A stretch of DNA of 64,000 bases from Methylotetracoccus oryzae (GCF_006175985.1 NZ_SRSH01000021.1:1-64000); one strand, 5' to 3'; shown: positions 16,855 to 26,674, numbered from the stretch's first letter. The notes: generated by a model not told the origin, from the letters alone. A program made the numbers and translations.

Positions 16855-18330
16855 ATGAGCCAATACCCGCAGCTCCTGATCGTTGACGATCAGGCTGACA
16901 ACATCCAGGTTCTCGGCGAGTTCCTCGACGATGACCACGAGATCCAGTACGCGCTATCCGGTCAGGAGGCCCTGGCCCTGCTCGGCGAAAGCTTGCCGGA
17001 TCTGATACTCCTGGATGTCATGATGCCCGACATGGACGGCTATGCCGTGTGTCAGCAGCTGAAAGGCGATCCTCGGACGCGTGACATCCCGGTCGTGTTC
17101 GTTACGGCGCGGAACGATGTCGATAGCGAGTCCCGGGCATTGGCCGCCGGTGCGGTCGATTTCATTCACAAGCCTGTGAATCGCGCGATCGTGCGGGCGC
17201 GTGTCCAGTTGCATCTGACCTTGAAGTCGCGCGACAAAGAGTTGCGGCAATTGAACGCCGAGCTCAGTGCGCGCGTCAGCGAACGCACCCAGGCGCTACG
17301 CGACGCGCTCGTCAGGGAGGAGTCGGCGCACCGCGCCAAGACTTTGTTCCTGGCCAACGTCAACCACGAATTGCGCACGCCAATGAATGCCATCCTCGGT
17401 TTTGCTGGTTTGCTCGCCGGCGAGGTGAACGACCCACGCGTCCGCGCGCGGGTTTCCAGGATCGAGAAGGCGGGCCAGCAGTTGCTCGGCATCGTCGATG
17501 AGATCATCGATATGGCCGACCTGCAGGCGGGCAAAGTGCAGATCCAGCCCGCGCCCTTCGAGTTGTCTGCCGTGCTCGACAAGGCAGAGTCCTTGTGGCG
17601 CGCCCGCGCCGAGGAGAAAGGGCTGGGGTGGCTCCGGGAGAGCGATCCGTCCCTGCCGCCGATCGTGTGCGGCGACTCTTCACGGCTCGAACAGTTGCTG
17701 GGGAACCTGCTGAGCAATGCCGTGAAGTTTTCTGAGCAGGGCACCTGCACGCTGCGCGTGCGCCTGGGCGAGAGCACGCCGGATGGCGTCGTCGTGCGTT
17801 TCGAAATCGACGATCAGGGGATCGGTATTGGCGCCGAGCGGCAGGCGGACATATTCAAGGCTTTCGAACAGGCCGACAACTCGCGGTCGCGCCGCTTCGG
17901 CGGTGCGGGGCTCGGTCTAGCGATCTGCCGACAACTCGTGGAACTCATGGGCGGCACCATCGGATTTCGCAGCACGCTCGGTCGCGGCAGCCGATTCTGG
18001 GTGGCGATCCCGTTTGGCTGCAGCGACGCAACGGCCATGGCGGGCCTGGCAACCTCGGTTCCCGCACCACCTCCCACCGTCGAGCTGGACTTCTTCCAGT
18101 TGCTCCAGATCTTCACACCATTGACCCACCAACTGGCGGCGGAGGATGTGCAGGCTTACCTGACTTGGCAGCATGGGCGCGAGGTCCTGGATGCCGTGCT
18201 CGGCGACCATGCCGAGGACTTTGCGACAGCCATGAAAGCGCTCGACTTCCCGCATGCACTTCGTTATCTGAGAGCAGCGCGCAACGCCTATCCCGAACTG
18301 GCGAGCTCCGATATCGATTCGGCGCGCTGA
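16855..18330 (+). CDS. hybrid histidine kinase with N-terminal receiver
   Basis: A 491-residue soluble protein. The receiver occupies residues 5-120, with VDD at 10-12, Asp54 in LLDVMMPDMDG and Lys in FIHKPVN. A coiled-coil segment (about 125-160) leads to the kinase core: NHELRTPMNAI with His171, the N-box NLLSNAVKFSE, and DDQGIGI and GGAGLGLAICRQL in the ATPase domain. A helical tail of about 90 residues resembles that of the upstream kinase. The gene begins 49 bases after it, so the two probably form one transcript. There is no membrane segment, HPt or DNA-binding output, so the receiver probably accepts phosphate from the upstream kinase; that link is inferred from position. Confidence 0.9.
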   Translation: MSQYPQLLIVDDQADNIQVLGEFLDDDHEIQYALSGQEALALLGESLPDLILLDVMMPDMDGYAVCQQLKGDPRTRDIPVVFVTARNDVDSESRALAAGAVDFIHKPVNRAIVRARVQLHLTLKSRDKELRQLNAELSARVSERTQALRDALVREESAHRAKTLFLANVNHELRTPMNAILGFAGLLAGEVNDPRVRARVSRIEKAGQQLLGIVDEIIDMADLQAGKVQIQPAPFELSAVLDKAESLWRARAEEKGLGWLRESDPSLPPIVCGDSSRLEQLLGNLLSNAVKFSEQGTCTLRVRLGESTPDGVVVRFEIDDQGIGIGAERQADIFKAFEQADNSRSRRFGGAGLGLAICRQLVELMGGTIGFRSTLGRGSRFWVAIPFGCSDATAMAGLATSVPAPPPTVELDFFQLLQIFTPLTHQLAAEDVQAYLTWQHGREVLDAVLGDHAEDFATAMKALDFPHALRYLRAARNAYPELASSDIDSAR

Positions 18331-20575
18331 GCGCAACCTGCCGACGCCGGTAAATCACGGGGCGAGTCCGCCCGCGAGCTATTTCCGGAATGGTTGCCCA
18401 GGTAGGGCTGTCATTCCGACATCGCCCATCAGCAAATCGCGTATTGTAATAAGACAAATCGCATACGGTTGCCCTTTCAAAACAGGCGCTTGCGTCCAGT
18501 TATTCTGTAGATGGTCGATTCGCTTCATGTTCGCGCCAGTTTATATAGGTTTTGCGACTATATCGTGGCTTATATAGGGAATAATGCTTAGGAATTCTTA
18601 CGGATTAAAAATGGTGTTTCGCGAATATATAGTTCACAGTTAATGGTGTTTTGAAATTTTTTTCATCCGCTTGATATGGTTATTTGGTCTTCCAAGGACT
18701 ATGGCGCGACCACTACTTGACAAATGGCATATCGTGATCTTCTGGTCATGGGGGATTGCCGCTTGGTGATGTGATGATAGGTTTTTGTGAAGTAATCGCC
18801 ATCCGGTGAAGGAGCAAATTGCTCTTTGTAGTAATGGGTTCGTCCGGGTAGCTCCGGTAAGGCTTCGTGGGATGAAGGGCAAGGAGTCGATTCGGCTTCT
18901 GCCATTGGAATGGTCGAAAACGTCTGAGGGTAGCCCAGGATAAGGATATGCCCATTTTCGATCATGGATAACATCGACAACAAGATGGATAGGTCGCTTT
19001 CTCATACCGCTGTTGAATGGTACGAGAAGTGCGAGAATCGATGCCCGACATAGATGTCATTTTTTTGCGGGTCGGTCGGCGTGTATTTGCCCCGCTGGCC
19101 GTATTCGCTACATTGGCCGGGAGCGAATCCCCGTCTCGCTCCCGGCATTTTTTTGCTCATCGCATTGTCGATCGACAGCGTTCCATTGGCTGTCCTGCAC
19201 TGAGATGTCCCGTTCGGTATCTCCAGGAATGCGTCACGGCCGAAGGCTCGCGCTCCCCTGCGTTCGATGGTGGGTCTGGCTGGTTCGCCTGGTCGCGGCA
19301 TCTGCGATCAACCCGCGCCCGGACACCTTGGTCGGGTCGTTCCCAAGGAGGCGATGAATGGATGTCCCTGATCGTGCGCGTGATGGCCGGGATCGCAAAG
19401 CGCGATCTAAACGCCCGATGCCCCCCGCGTTCATGGTTCGAGGTCATTATTGGCTCCGATCGGGCATCTGCGGCTGTCGCCGGGACGGGGCGGGAAGGCG
19501 CATCCGGCCGCTGATCTGCCGCTCGCCGTCACATTCCACTGGAATGGCCATTCACTCGGGTCTTTCGAAAGCCTGTCGCAGAAAAAGGACGGGCTTAGCG
19601 GGTGCGTCATGATCGCTCCGTCCGCCTTCACGCCGCGACACGGTCGTGACCAGGCGCTGCCGAGCATGCCTGTCCGTTTTCGATCGAGTCGGCCGACATG
19701 TCCCTGGGAGGCGTCTCAACGAGGCAGTGTAGATGCCGTTCGCCACCTGGGTGGCGGCATACATTGTCACATGGTGCCATCACGCAATAAATCCTTGGTA
19801 TGTATCGAGATAACCGCATAAATCGCGCAGAGCGCCGCTGAGCGGGGTATAGTGCTTGTATGTCCCCCGTCTTTTGTCCGGGGGGCGGCAGCTGACCGAG
19901 GTTTGGTCTCCTGTGTTTAGTGTCCGCTCAAATTGGTCGATTTCGTCGCTTGATTTTCTTACGGGGTAGCCTGTCGATGCCTCACTGCCACCGGGAGCAA
20001 GCCGGCGACCGCCAATCCTTAGTCTCTAGTAGAGCCATCAATAAACGCTATTTCAACGGCTTGGCTTCACTAGGTAATTCGCGAATACGGTGTGGCATAG
20101 CCGGAGACGCTTTCTTGCCGATAACGGTGGTGGTATAGGAAAAAGTGCCTATTGATCATTCGATTCCGTCGGTATAGTCTTTGCTGATCGTAATCTAATT
20201 AATCATAATTTTGTCATATTAGGTCGGGAGTCATATTTCTCATCTGATTTTCGGTTTGTATGAGGTATTTCCCTGAGGTTCTCTCTATGGCCTGTCTGCT
20301 GTTCTCGATTAACTCCGGGCGCGGTGGCGGTCGTTTAAGTAGGGAGACTAGGGTCGATACGGTGATTAAGTAGGCGATTTTATGATACTGTTTGCGGGTG
20401 TCTGTTGCGCTATGGCAGACTTTTCTCTGGCTTGTGGATCGGGATGCCAACGACAGGCCGGATGGCATGAGCAAAAGAGTGACCAGAACCTAAGCTTGAT
20501 TGGCTGGTGTTCTGGGTCGATTCGATTTGCCGACATAAAGCTAAGCGCTGAGAACAAGGCGCGGAGGCGACATTC
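18331..20575. other. 2.2 kb region without recognised genes
   Basis: This stretch is locally AT-rich (18480-18700 and 20140-20260), unlike its surroundings. TTATATAGG is repeated at 18541-18549 and 18570-18578, and a strong rightward terminator lies at 19116-19154. Open frames of 80-165 codons exist on both strands, but one crosses the terminator and none shows a recognisable domain or convincing start. A hairpin with CCCCCG and CGGGGG arms lies at about 19865-19886. Sequence around 20152-20178 (TTGATC, 15 bases, TATAGT) is a weak promoter candidate for the LuxR-type gene. Confidence 0.5.
19116..19154 (+). terminator. strong intrinsic terminator within the gene-free region
   Basis: GCCGGGAGCGA (19116-19126) and TCGCTCCCGGC (19136-19146) form a perfect 11-bp stem with a nine-base loop, followed by A and seven T residues. 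It is about 790 bases past the nearest upstream plus-strand gene, so it more likely ends an unannotated transcript than the kinase operon. Confidence 0.8.
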
Positions 20576-21325
20576 ATGAGTATGGAACACAACATTGCCG
20601 TTGTTGATCGCCGGCCATTGATCCTGGAATGCGTAACCCGAATGTTTGCGGAACTTGTGAACACCGGGCACCAGGCAGACATTGCCTTCACGGTTCTGCC
20701 GTTCCTGAGTTGCGAGGAACTCTGCCGCAGGATCGCCGCGTCCGATGCCGCTCAGGGCCATATCGATGTGGTGATTTTCGGCATCAGTTCGTCGACGCAT
20801 GTGCAGGCCGAGATCGACGAAATGCTCAACCAGTTCCAGGACTACCGATGGGACATCCCTGTCGTGATTCTGTCGGAGTGCGATAACCGTAGGGAGATCT
20901 TCGAGGCGTTTCGCCGCGGCGTACGCGGCTACATCCACGCGTCCATGAACGCCGAGCAGGCAATGGATGCCCTGCGTCTGGTGCTCCACGGCGGCACGTA
21001 CATCCCCGAATGCATCCTGTCCGGCGAGGACACCGAAGCCGAGAGCCCCATTCTTAGCGGTAGCCTGGGACGTGTCGCGACCGAGGTCATGGACGTCGCG
21101 CCCACAACGCGGCTGACGCCACGGCAGCGAGACGTGCTGAATCTGCTGCGCAAGGGCCTGTCGAATCGGGTGATCGCCGAGGAACTGAGCATGCGGGAAG
21201 GTACCGTCAAGGTGCATGTTGCGCACATCATGCGGAAGCTGCACGCGCGGAATCGGACGCATGCGGCGTTCCTCGCCGATCAGATTGCGCTGCTCAGCAG
21301 TTCGGAGAGCGCGATGGCGCGATAA
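20576..21325 (+). CDS. LuxR/NarL-type regulator with degenerate receiver
   Basis: A 249-residue regulator. The C-terminal HTH is clear (about 180-240: LTPRQRDVLNLLRKGLSNR, then TVKVHVAHIMRKLHARNR). The N-terminal 120 residues have the length and pattern of a receiver, but where the phospho-acceptor is expected the sequence reads IDVVIFGISSS with no Asp, and the acidic pocket is reduced to VVDRRP. It therefore probably works without phosphorylation, through a ligand, partner or constitutive binding. GGAGG lies nine bases before the ATG at 20576. No kinase is immediately adjacent. Targets are unknown; the gene-free region upstream is one possibility. Confidence 0.87.
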   Translation: MSMEHNIAVVDRRPLILECVTRMFAELVNTGHQADIAFTVLPFLSCEELCRRIAASDAAQGHIDVVIFGISSSTHVQAEIDEMLNQFQDYRWDIPVVILSECDNRREIFEAFRRGVRGYIHASMNAEQAMDALRLVLHGGTYIPECILSGEDTEAESPILSGSLGRVATEVMDVAPTTRLTPRQRDVLNLLRKGLSNRVIAEELSMREGTVKVHVAHIMRKLHARNRTHAAFLADQIALLSSSESAMAR

Positions 21326-22174
21326 GGTCATCAGTCGCGGGTCTTGCTCCAGAGGCCGTTCCAGGAGCCGGCAAACCCTGCCTTGCTGCGCGGGGAAGGA
21401 TGTTCCCCGGAGACTCACGCTGTGCCGGTTCGGTCAGCGCGTCGTGATCCCGGGGATGGCCAGCGGATCCTGCGGACGGATGTCATCCCAGGCGCTGTCG
21501 GGAGTGCGTCGTGGATCGGATGACGGTGGACTGGTTCTCTTCCGCACGGCAATTCGTCCAGAGAGTGCCGAAATGCCTGAGCACCATAGCCTGCGCCGTG
21601 ATGTTCGGTGCGGGGGGGTGAGCGTAGACATTGCAATCGCCATCCCCCGACGCTTACGGGAATCGACCGTGATCAGACGAAGTGCGGCATTCCGGGTTTC
21701 GCAGTAGTCACGAGCTTGAGGGCGGTGTCCGATCGGGCGGTTGTCTGAGAGTCCCATGGTCGCCTCGAAAGCGGGGTGTCGGGCGCTGGAGCGGCGCCAC
21801 CCGCAACTGGCAACCCATCGGCGAGGTCTGGTTAAACCCCGTCAAGGAGCCCTCCCAAGCGAGCGCTCCATTACACAACGCTGCATAAGGATGTGCGACA
21901 TGTACGTTGACAAACACCGGCGTCGGGTGCCGGCTCCGCGCGCTGACCGGATGGGCCCCAAAGCGCGGTGCCGCCCCCCGTCTTGTCCATTGCGATTCGA
22001 CCCTGGCCGTTCCTTCTGAACCCTTGCCAACGCACCGAGCGGCCTTTGCCGGCGCGTGGCGACATTCCAGGAATCGCGATCGCGAAGCCGTTGACGCGGA
22101 CCACATTCTGGCGTCGGGCCTCTTCCCTTCAATCCACCGGTGAAATATCGACCCGCCGGGCATCCTGATCCGAA
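21326..22174. other. degraded region downstream of the LuxR-type gene
   Basis: No intact gene is seen. Several open frames of 60-160 codons overlap on both strands without recognisable content. The right end adjoins the frame-broken tail of an OmpA-like domain on the minus strand, so at least part is decayed coding sequence. Confidence 0.45.
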
Positions 22175-23148
22175 CCGCTACCGCGTGCTGTTTCGCCAAC
22201 TCGATGTTCTCGACAGCGTTGCCGGTCCGGTCCGTATAACCGGTGATCGCCACGGTCAGCGCCTGCGTCCGAATGGCGGATATGGCATTGGAAATCACAT
22301 GTTGGCCTGTTTCATCGATCGCGGTGCTGCCCACCTCGATGTAGATTCTGGCAAGCAACGGTTCCTGATCCGGCAGGGCTTAGGCTGGAGCCTCACTCGC
22401 CCCCTCCGCCGGGGCCGGGCCTGCCATTTCAGCGATACGGCCGTCGCGGAACCAAGCGCTAGCGGCCCCCACCAACCCGGCCAACAACGCGAGCCAGGGC
22501 CACGGCGTGGCTAAGGCTGAGAGATATCGCCTGCGCCGTGAGCGGCGGTCGCATGGGCTTCACGAGCGGTTGCTTGCGGGGCGGCGGTCAACGGTGGCTC
22601 CATGCACAAGGGATCCAGTGCGAGGGCGCCGGCAATTTGGGCATGCACTCTACCCGTCAGGTATCCCTTCTGATCCTCGAGCAAGTAAGCCAAGCCTGCC
22701 GCGTCCAACCCGAGTTCGCTGACAAGCCGCTGCAGGCATCCAAAGATGAGAGGGGTGACCATGTAAAGATGCGTAGAGACGGAAGATGCCCTGATTCCGC
22801 TCAGCGCTGTCACCGTGTCGAGCAGGGGGCCAGCCTTTCGCCGAATGCAGTTCCGGCGAGACTGGCACCCAGTGCCAGCAGAGCGTCAGTGCGCTCACCT
22901 CCCGAGAACAACTCGGTGAGCTTGTGCGGCAGATTACTGTCTATGTCCGGTCGCGACAGGGTGTTGAGCAAAGCTGACGCGCCATCGGATGTTGATTCAT
23001 GCGTCGCAACCCCGGCCAGCAATGCGGGCAGCAGCATTCCGAGCGCGGATTCCGTGTCGCTTTCCGATTCCCCGAGAAGCGGCGACGCTTGCTCTACGAT
23101 CTCTTTGCTGAAAGCTGCGGCGATGGTTTCCATCAGATTCATCGACAT
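22175..23148 (-). pseudogene. broken DUF937/OmpA-domain gene
   Basis: Pieces of one protein are found in order on the minus strand. The first (23148 to about 22825) starts MSMNLMETIAAAFSKEIV and fits the N-terminal half of DUF937. A second frame continues it (TALSGIRASSVST, then LVSELGLDAAGLAYLLEDQ). A third frame gives a Trp/Leu-rich membrane segment (PWPWLALLAGLVGAA) and then, after an in-frame TAA at 22380-22382, an OmpA-like domain (EVGSTAIDETGQ, VAITGYTDRTGN, ending near VAVR). The first frame change falls at a run of five C (five G on the plus strand, 22825-22829), where one extra base would restore the frame. Further shifts lie near 22515 and 22190. Several independent lesions argue for a true pseudogene. 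Confidence 0.75.
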
Positions 23149-23239
23149 CCCCGATCCCCCTCAGGTCGTTCATTGAAAGTGGTCAATTCTTCGTGGATCT
23201 TTCCGCAAAGGACCATTCCTTGCCGGAGAATGCTTTAGC

Positions 23240-23428
23240 TCCCAGGAAAGTCGGGTTGCGGTGGCAGCCGGAAAGCTGTTCGATTGCATAGGCCATCGTG
23301 AGAACGGAGAGGCCGAAGGCGAAGGTAACGCCGAGCAGACCGATACCCCCACTGAGAAATTCGCCGAGAGCACCGCGCTGCCGCAGCCCCGAACACGAGC
23401 CAAAAGGTAACCATTCATTCCGCCCAAT
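23240..23428 (-). pseudogene. aquaporin Z fragment
   Basis: Read on the minus strand in three successive frames, the sequence gives TFWLVFG, then GCGSAVLSANF, then GGIGLLGVTFAFGLSVLTMA and SGCHRNP. This is the order of the first two helices and first NPA-region loop of AqpZ-type water channels. At least two frame changes are needed, and the match ends after the first NP motif, so about two thirds of the protein is missing. It lies about 90 bases upstream of the DUF937/OmpA remnant on the same strand. Confidence 0.7.
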
Positions 23429-23451
23429 AGGTTTTTGAGCTGATCATGTTT

Positions 23452-23864
23452 GTTACCCACCCACTTTCAGGTGGAAGTTGTCGTTATAGGATTATCCTGT
23501 TGCCAAGTACGCATCGCGCGGCTGGGGTGCGAGGCTCAGCCCGACACCCATGTCCCTTTGAGCCGCGACGGTGGCGAGTCATAAGGGCCGAGTCCTCGGT
23601 GTGGTCGCAGCAGGAAATCGAGAATTAGCCCACATCTGCCATGTGCGGACATTTGCGGAAGACCGGTCAGAGCCAACTCCAGGCGTCGCAGGCAATAAAC
23701 GTCAGACCGGACTTGGCGTCATGCGGGATGCCATTGCAGAGCTAAAAAATATGCCCTTCGTTGTATCGGAGGGCCACCGGATGGAGCGGTCGCAGAGCGA
23801 CGAATCGTGCTATTCGCGATCGACCGCCTGCCCTGGATGAAGGCGGAAACCAGCGGTTATGCGA
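23452..23864. other. gap without recognised gene
   Basis: I see no supportable gene between the aquaporin fragment and the terminator at 23865. A plus-strand frame of 89 codons (23571-23840) has no ribosome site or recognisable content. Confidence 0.4.
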
Positions 23865-23896
23865 GAAAAAATGGGCCGCGTCGACTGACGCGGCCC
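23865..23896 (-). terminator. intrinsic terminator of the alanine-rich protein gene
   Basis: On the minus strand GGGCCGCGTC and GACGCGGCCC form a perfect 10-bp stem with a four-base loop (23873-23896). It is followed by AT and a run of T (complement of the A-run ending at 23871). It lies about 95 bases after the stop of the gene at 23992. Confidence 0.85.
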
Positions 23897-23991
23897 AGGT
23901 AGAGATCACGGGATGAGACCTGAAAGTGCCTGGCGATAGAACCTAGGCTTATCTCAACCAGTCTGTCCGTCAACAAAAGGTCGCTAACGGG

Positions 23992-25002
23992 TTAGTCGCG
24001 ACGGTGCCAATTCCCATGGTTATCCTTCTCTTCGCCCCAAGTAGGAGACACTGCGGTATCAGCTACAGCGTCAGCGTCCGCATAAGCAGCGCAACCCAGA
24101 ACGACTTTTGCATCGGCCGTCAGATCGAACTCAGGGGTATTGGAGCCCCAGCCCTTCTTCCAGCTGTGTCCCGCTTGATTGTAAGAAGCCTGCACGCTAA
24201 CAACGGCGCCCCCAAACGCAAGTGCCTTAGCGAAGGCACTTGCAGCCGCATAGGCTGCTGCAGCGTCTTTGTCCACGTCGAGTGCGACGTCGATGTGTTT
24301 GCCGCCGTACCCGTATTGGCGCACGTAAGCGAAGGCTACGGCGAACGCCTTTGACAGCGCTTCAACATCCGCAACCGCGGTCGCGCCGGCTGCGCTATCG
24401 GCGAAGGACAGGTTGCCCATTAACAAGCCCGCCTTGAAGTTCTTGATGCCGTAGGTGTTGACCGCTACGTTGCTCAGCGATTTGCTTAGGGTTCCAGCGA
24501 TGGAGCCCGCGAACGCCGATGCGCCGGCCACACCTTCTGCTGCGGCCCAGCCAGAACCCACACCCTTCGCTTGTGCGTCCTTCTTACCGGCGAAAGCCAC
24601 GGCATAGGAGCTCGAATCAGCCCCGGCTACGGCCTCTGCCGTACCCTCGGCCAGAGTGACCGTCAGGGTTCCGGAACTCAACGCCGCATCGAAATAGACG
24701 TTTTTCACTAGCCCACGCGGGGTGTTGCGATTGATCTTGAATTCCGCTTCGGCCTTGGCCCAAACCTTGACCAATGCAAACGCGCCCGCCCAGGCGTCAG
24801 CGGCCGCAGTCGCTTCGGGTGAGCCCCATTCACCGTAAACGGTAGCCCAAGGCGGAGGGGCGCTGTCATAATCGCGATCCAAGCAAAGCTTGGCTCCGCC
24901 GTCCCAAGCCCGCTCGTACTTGGTATTGATGGTTTGCATGTCCGCAAATGCGTTGGCGCTCGTGAAAATAGCTGCGAGCGCGAATGACAAGGTCTTATTC
25001 AT
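23992..25002 (-). CDS. alanine-rich secreted protein of unknown function
   Basis: A 336-residue protein with a clear Sec signal peptide; ANAFA precedes the likely cleavage after residue 20. Alanine makes up about 23% of residues, concentrated in segments of alternating Ala and hydrophobic or charged residues (for example DAAAAYAAASAFAKALAFGG). Two Cys (LCLDRD near the mature N-terminus and VLGCAAYAD near the C-terminus) could form a disulfide. No catalytic motif or known domain is recognised. The ATG at 25002 is chosen over one 12 codons upstream because it starts the signal peptide and has GAGG about ten bases before it. It has its own terminator and an inverted repeat upstream, so it looks like a single-gene unit. 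Local composition is less GC-rich than in the housekeeping genes. Confidence 0.75.
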   Translation of the reverse strand: MNKTLSFALAAIFTSANAFADMQTINTKYERAWDGGAKLCLDRDYDSAPPPWATVYGEWGSPEATAAADAWAGAFALVKVWAKAEAEFKINRNTPRGLVKNVYFDAALSSGTLTVTLAEGTAEAVAGADSSSYAVAFAGKKDAQAKGVGSGWAAAEGVAGASAFAGSIAGTLSKSLSNVAVNTYGIKNFKAGLLMGNLSFADSAAGATAVADVEALSKAFAVAFAYVRQYGYGGKHIDVALDVDKDAAAAYAAASAFAKALAFGGAVVSVQASYNQAGHSWKKGWGSNTPEFDLTADAKVVLGCAAYADADAVADTAVSPTWGEEKDNHGNWHRRD

Positions 25003-25103
25003 GACAACTGCCTCATATAGCCTGCTACTGTTGATCAAACGGTGGGTATCGGGCCGGTCTTTATCCCGTTTTCCTGATACTTGTTCCGTTCAACTCAGGG
25101 GTC

Positions 25104-25128
25104 ATCCTGGAATCTGTATATCCAGGAT
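25104..25128. promoter_or_regulatory. 8-bp inverted repeat upstream of the alanine-rich protein
   Basis: ATCCTGGA (25104-25111) and TCCAGGAT (25121-25128) are perfect inverted copies separated by nine bases, about 100 bases before the start codon at 25002. Symmetry and position fit an operator, but the cognate regulator is unknown. Confidence 0.4.
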
Positions 25129-26158
25129 TCGGGCGAAAGTTTGTTCCTGGTGGTAGGTGCGGTCAATAGGTGCAGTTGCGTATGAAAAAAGGAATAAGCT
25201 GAGGTAAAAGTAGAGTAGCGAAAGAGGAATACATAAAAGGAATTATGGGATCGATATAGTGCGGGACTTTCCTGTTCACCAAGCATTTTTATTTCAGTCA
25301 GAATGTTTGTAATTCAACTCGATGGCGGACGAAGGGACGCAATGATCGTTGTCTCTGTTGTCGTCGATGATTTCTTGGGGATTCCGTTTACGGAGATGTA
25401 TCCGAATACAGGGGTCAGATTATTGATGTACCGCGAAATGGATCGATGATTGAAGGCAGCTTACTCGATCGCGCTAGGTTCTGAACGGTCCGAAAACGCT
25501 GTGTTGATGCTGGGGCGTAGAGCCCCCGTACGATGCTGACCGCTCTGAAGTCGTAGGACGAGAGTCTTGGCCTGCATCCCGGCGCGATGTCCGGCATCGT
25601 CAGAGCGCACGATGTGGGCTAGGGCGCATGCCGTTGGTGGCGCCCATCGCCGGTAGCGAATGCTCGCGCGACGGAGGGGCGCACGTTGTGTTTGACGATC
25701 GTGGAACGCTGTTGGAGTCGTTGCGATCGAAAGGTTCCGGTTGCAGAGGCTGTCGTCGCTGGGTCGAAGCGGACGCTTGTTTGGCACCGATGTGCGATTT
25801 CGGGGCCGGGGGCTGCGCCTCCGGACGACCTGAGGCGCATGGGGTATCAGCAGGAGGCTTGTTTGTCTTCTTCCGTACGTTTCAGATCGGGCAGGTATGG
25901 CGGGTGTCGGAAAGCGAGAAGGTGCCCGTGACCTGCGAAGTAGCAGCTCAACAGCAGCGGACTTGCTTGTGGGCGGGGCGGTGCTGATGACCGCACGAGG
26001 CCAACGGCAGGTCACACGGTCGTGCGAAGGAATTGGACCACGCGGTGAAGCACGCGGTCCGTGAGAGCCCTACCGCGTGGGGGGCGGGACGGACGTGGTG
26101 AGCGCGGGCTTCGTGGTCATGCTGCTGATCAGGGGCGCGGCGCATCCAGCCGCGATTC
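25129..26158. other. 1 kb region without recognised genes
   Basis: The region between the alanine-rich gene and hoxW has open frames of 60-185 codons on both strands, none with a recognisable domain or ribosome site. Base composition shifts from AT-rich (25180-25450) to GC-rich (25500-26100). It may be decayed coding sequence. Confidence 0.4.
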
Positions 26159-26674
26159 TCAACCGCTGGCGGCCAGTGTCTGCCAGCGAGCGGGCGTCGT
26201 GTCGGACAGCAGATCCCTTGCAAACGCGACTGCCGCTTCGAGGTGGTCGCGCGCTTCATCGCCGAGGGGTTCCCCCAACTCGAACTGCTGTCCCCGAATA
26301 CTGAGCAGGTAGCACGGGGGAGGTGCCCGACCGCACACTTGCCGATAAACGTGCAGCACCGCCGCGGGGCTCATCGCATGGGTGGTGTAGCTGTCGTCGC
26401 GAGCCTCCGAGAGGCGGGTGAATGTGAACGGCGCGGGGCAGCTGACGTGCGCGTCGGCAAAGAGCACGACACGGCGCTCCGCAAGGTCGAGCGCGTGCTC
26501 GACCTGCAACTGGAAGTCAGTCAGGAATTCGACCTGATCGGACGCTCCCGCGAGCCTGTCGTCCGACTGGAGCGCCTGCAGGAGTAGCGGTGCCAGCGCA
26601 TCGTCCCCTCGGCTCGGGTTGCCATAACCGAAGACGAGAACAGGGGCTGGGGTGGCGGCAGCGATCATCGACAT
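26159..26674 (-). CDS. hoxW: hydrogenase maturation protease (HoxW-like)
   Basis: A 171-residue endopeptidase of the HyaD/HycI family that clips the C-terminal extension of a [NiFe]-hydrogenase large subunit after nickel insertion. The N-terminal motif GYGNPSRGDDALAP (about 17-30) contains the metal-sensing acidic residue, and FADAHVSC and THAMSP supply the other conserved positions. It lies 50 bases downstream of hoxH, whose C-terminal extension is its expected substrate. The start is at 26674; a second Met two codons later is equally possible. No other maturation genes (hyp) are in the window. Confidence 0.85.
   Translation of the reverse strand: MSMIAAATPAPVLVFGYGNPSRGDDALAPLLLQALQSDDRLAGASDQVEFLTDFQLQVEHALDLAERRVVLFADAHVSCPAPFTFTRLSEARDDSYTTHAMSPAAVLHVYRQVCGRAPPPCYLLSIRGQQFELGEPLGDEARDHLEAAVAFARDLLSDTTPARWQTLAASG

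Noticed and set aside
18640..19005. 121-codon minus-strand frame in the gene-free region
   Set aside because: No ribosome site or recognisable content, and a composition unlike neighbouring proteins.
19017..19514. 165-codon plus-strand frame
   Set aside because: It runs straight through the strong terminator at 19116-19154, so it is unlikely to be expressed.
25628..25987. 119-codon plus-strand frame upstream of hoxW
   Set aside because: No ribosome site, no domain, and a heavily overlapping frame on the other strand.
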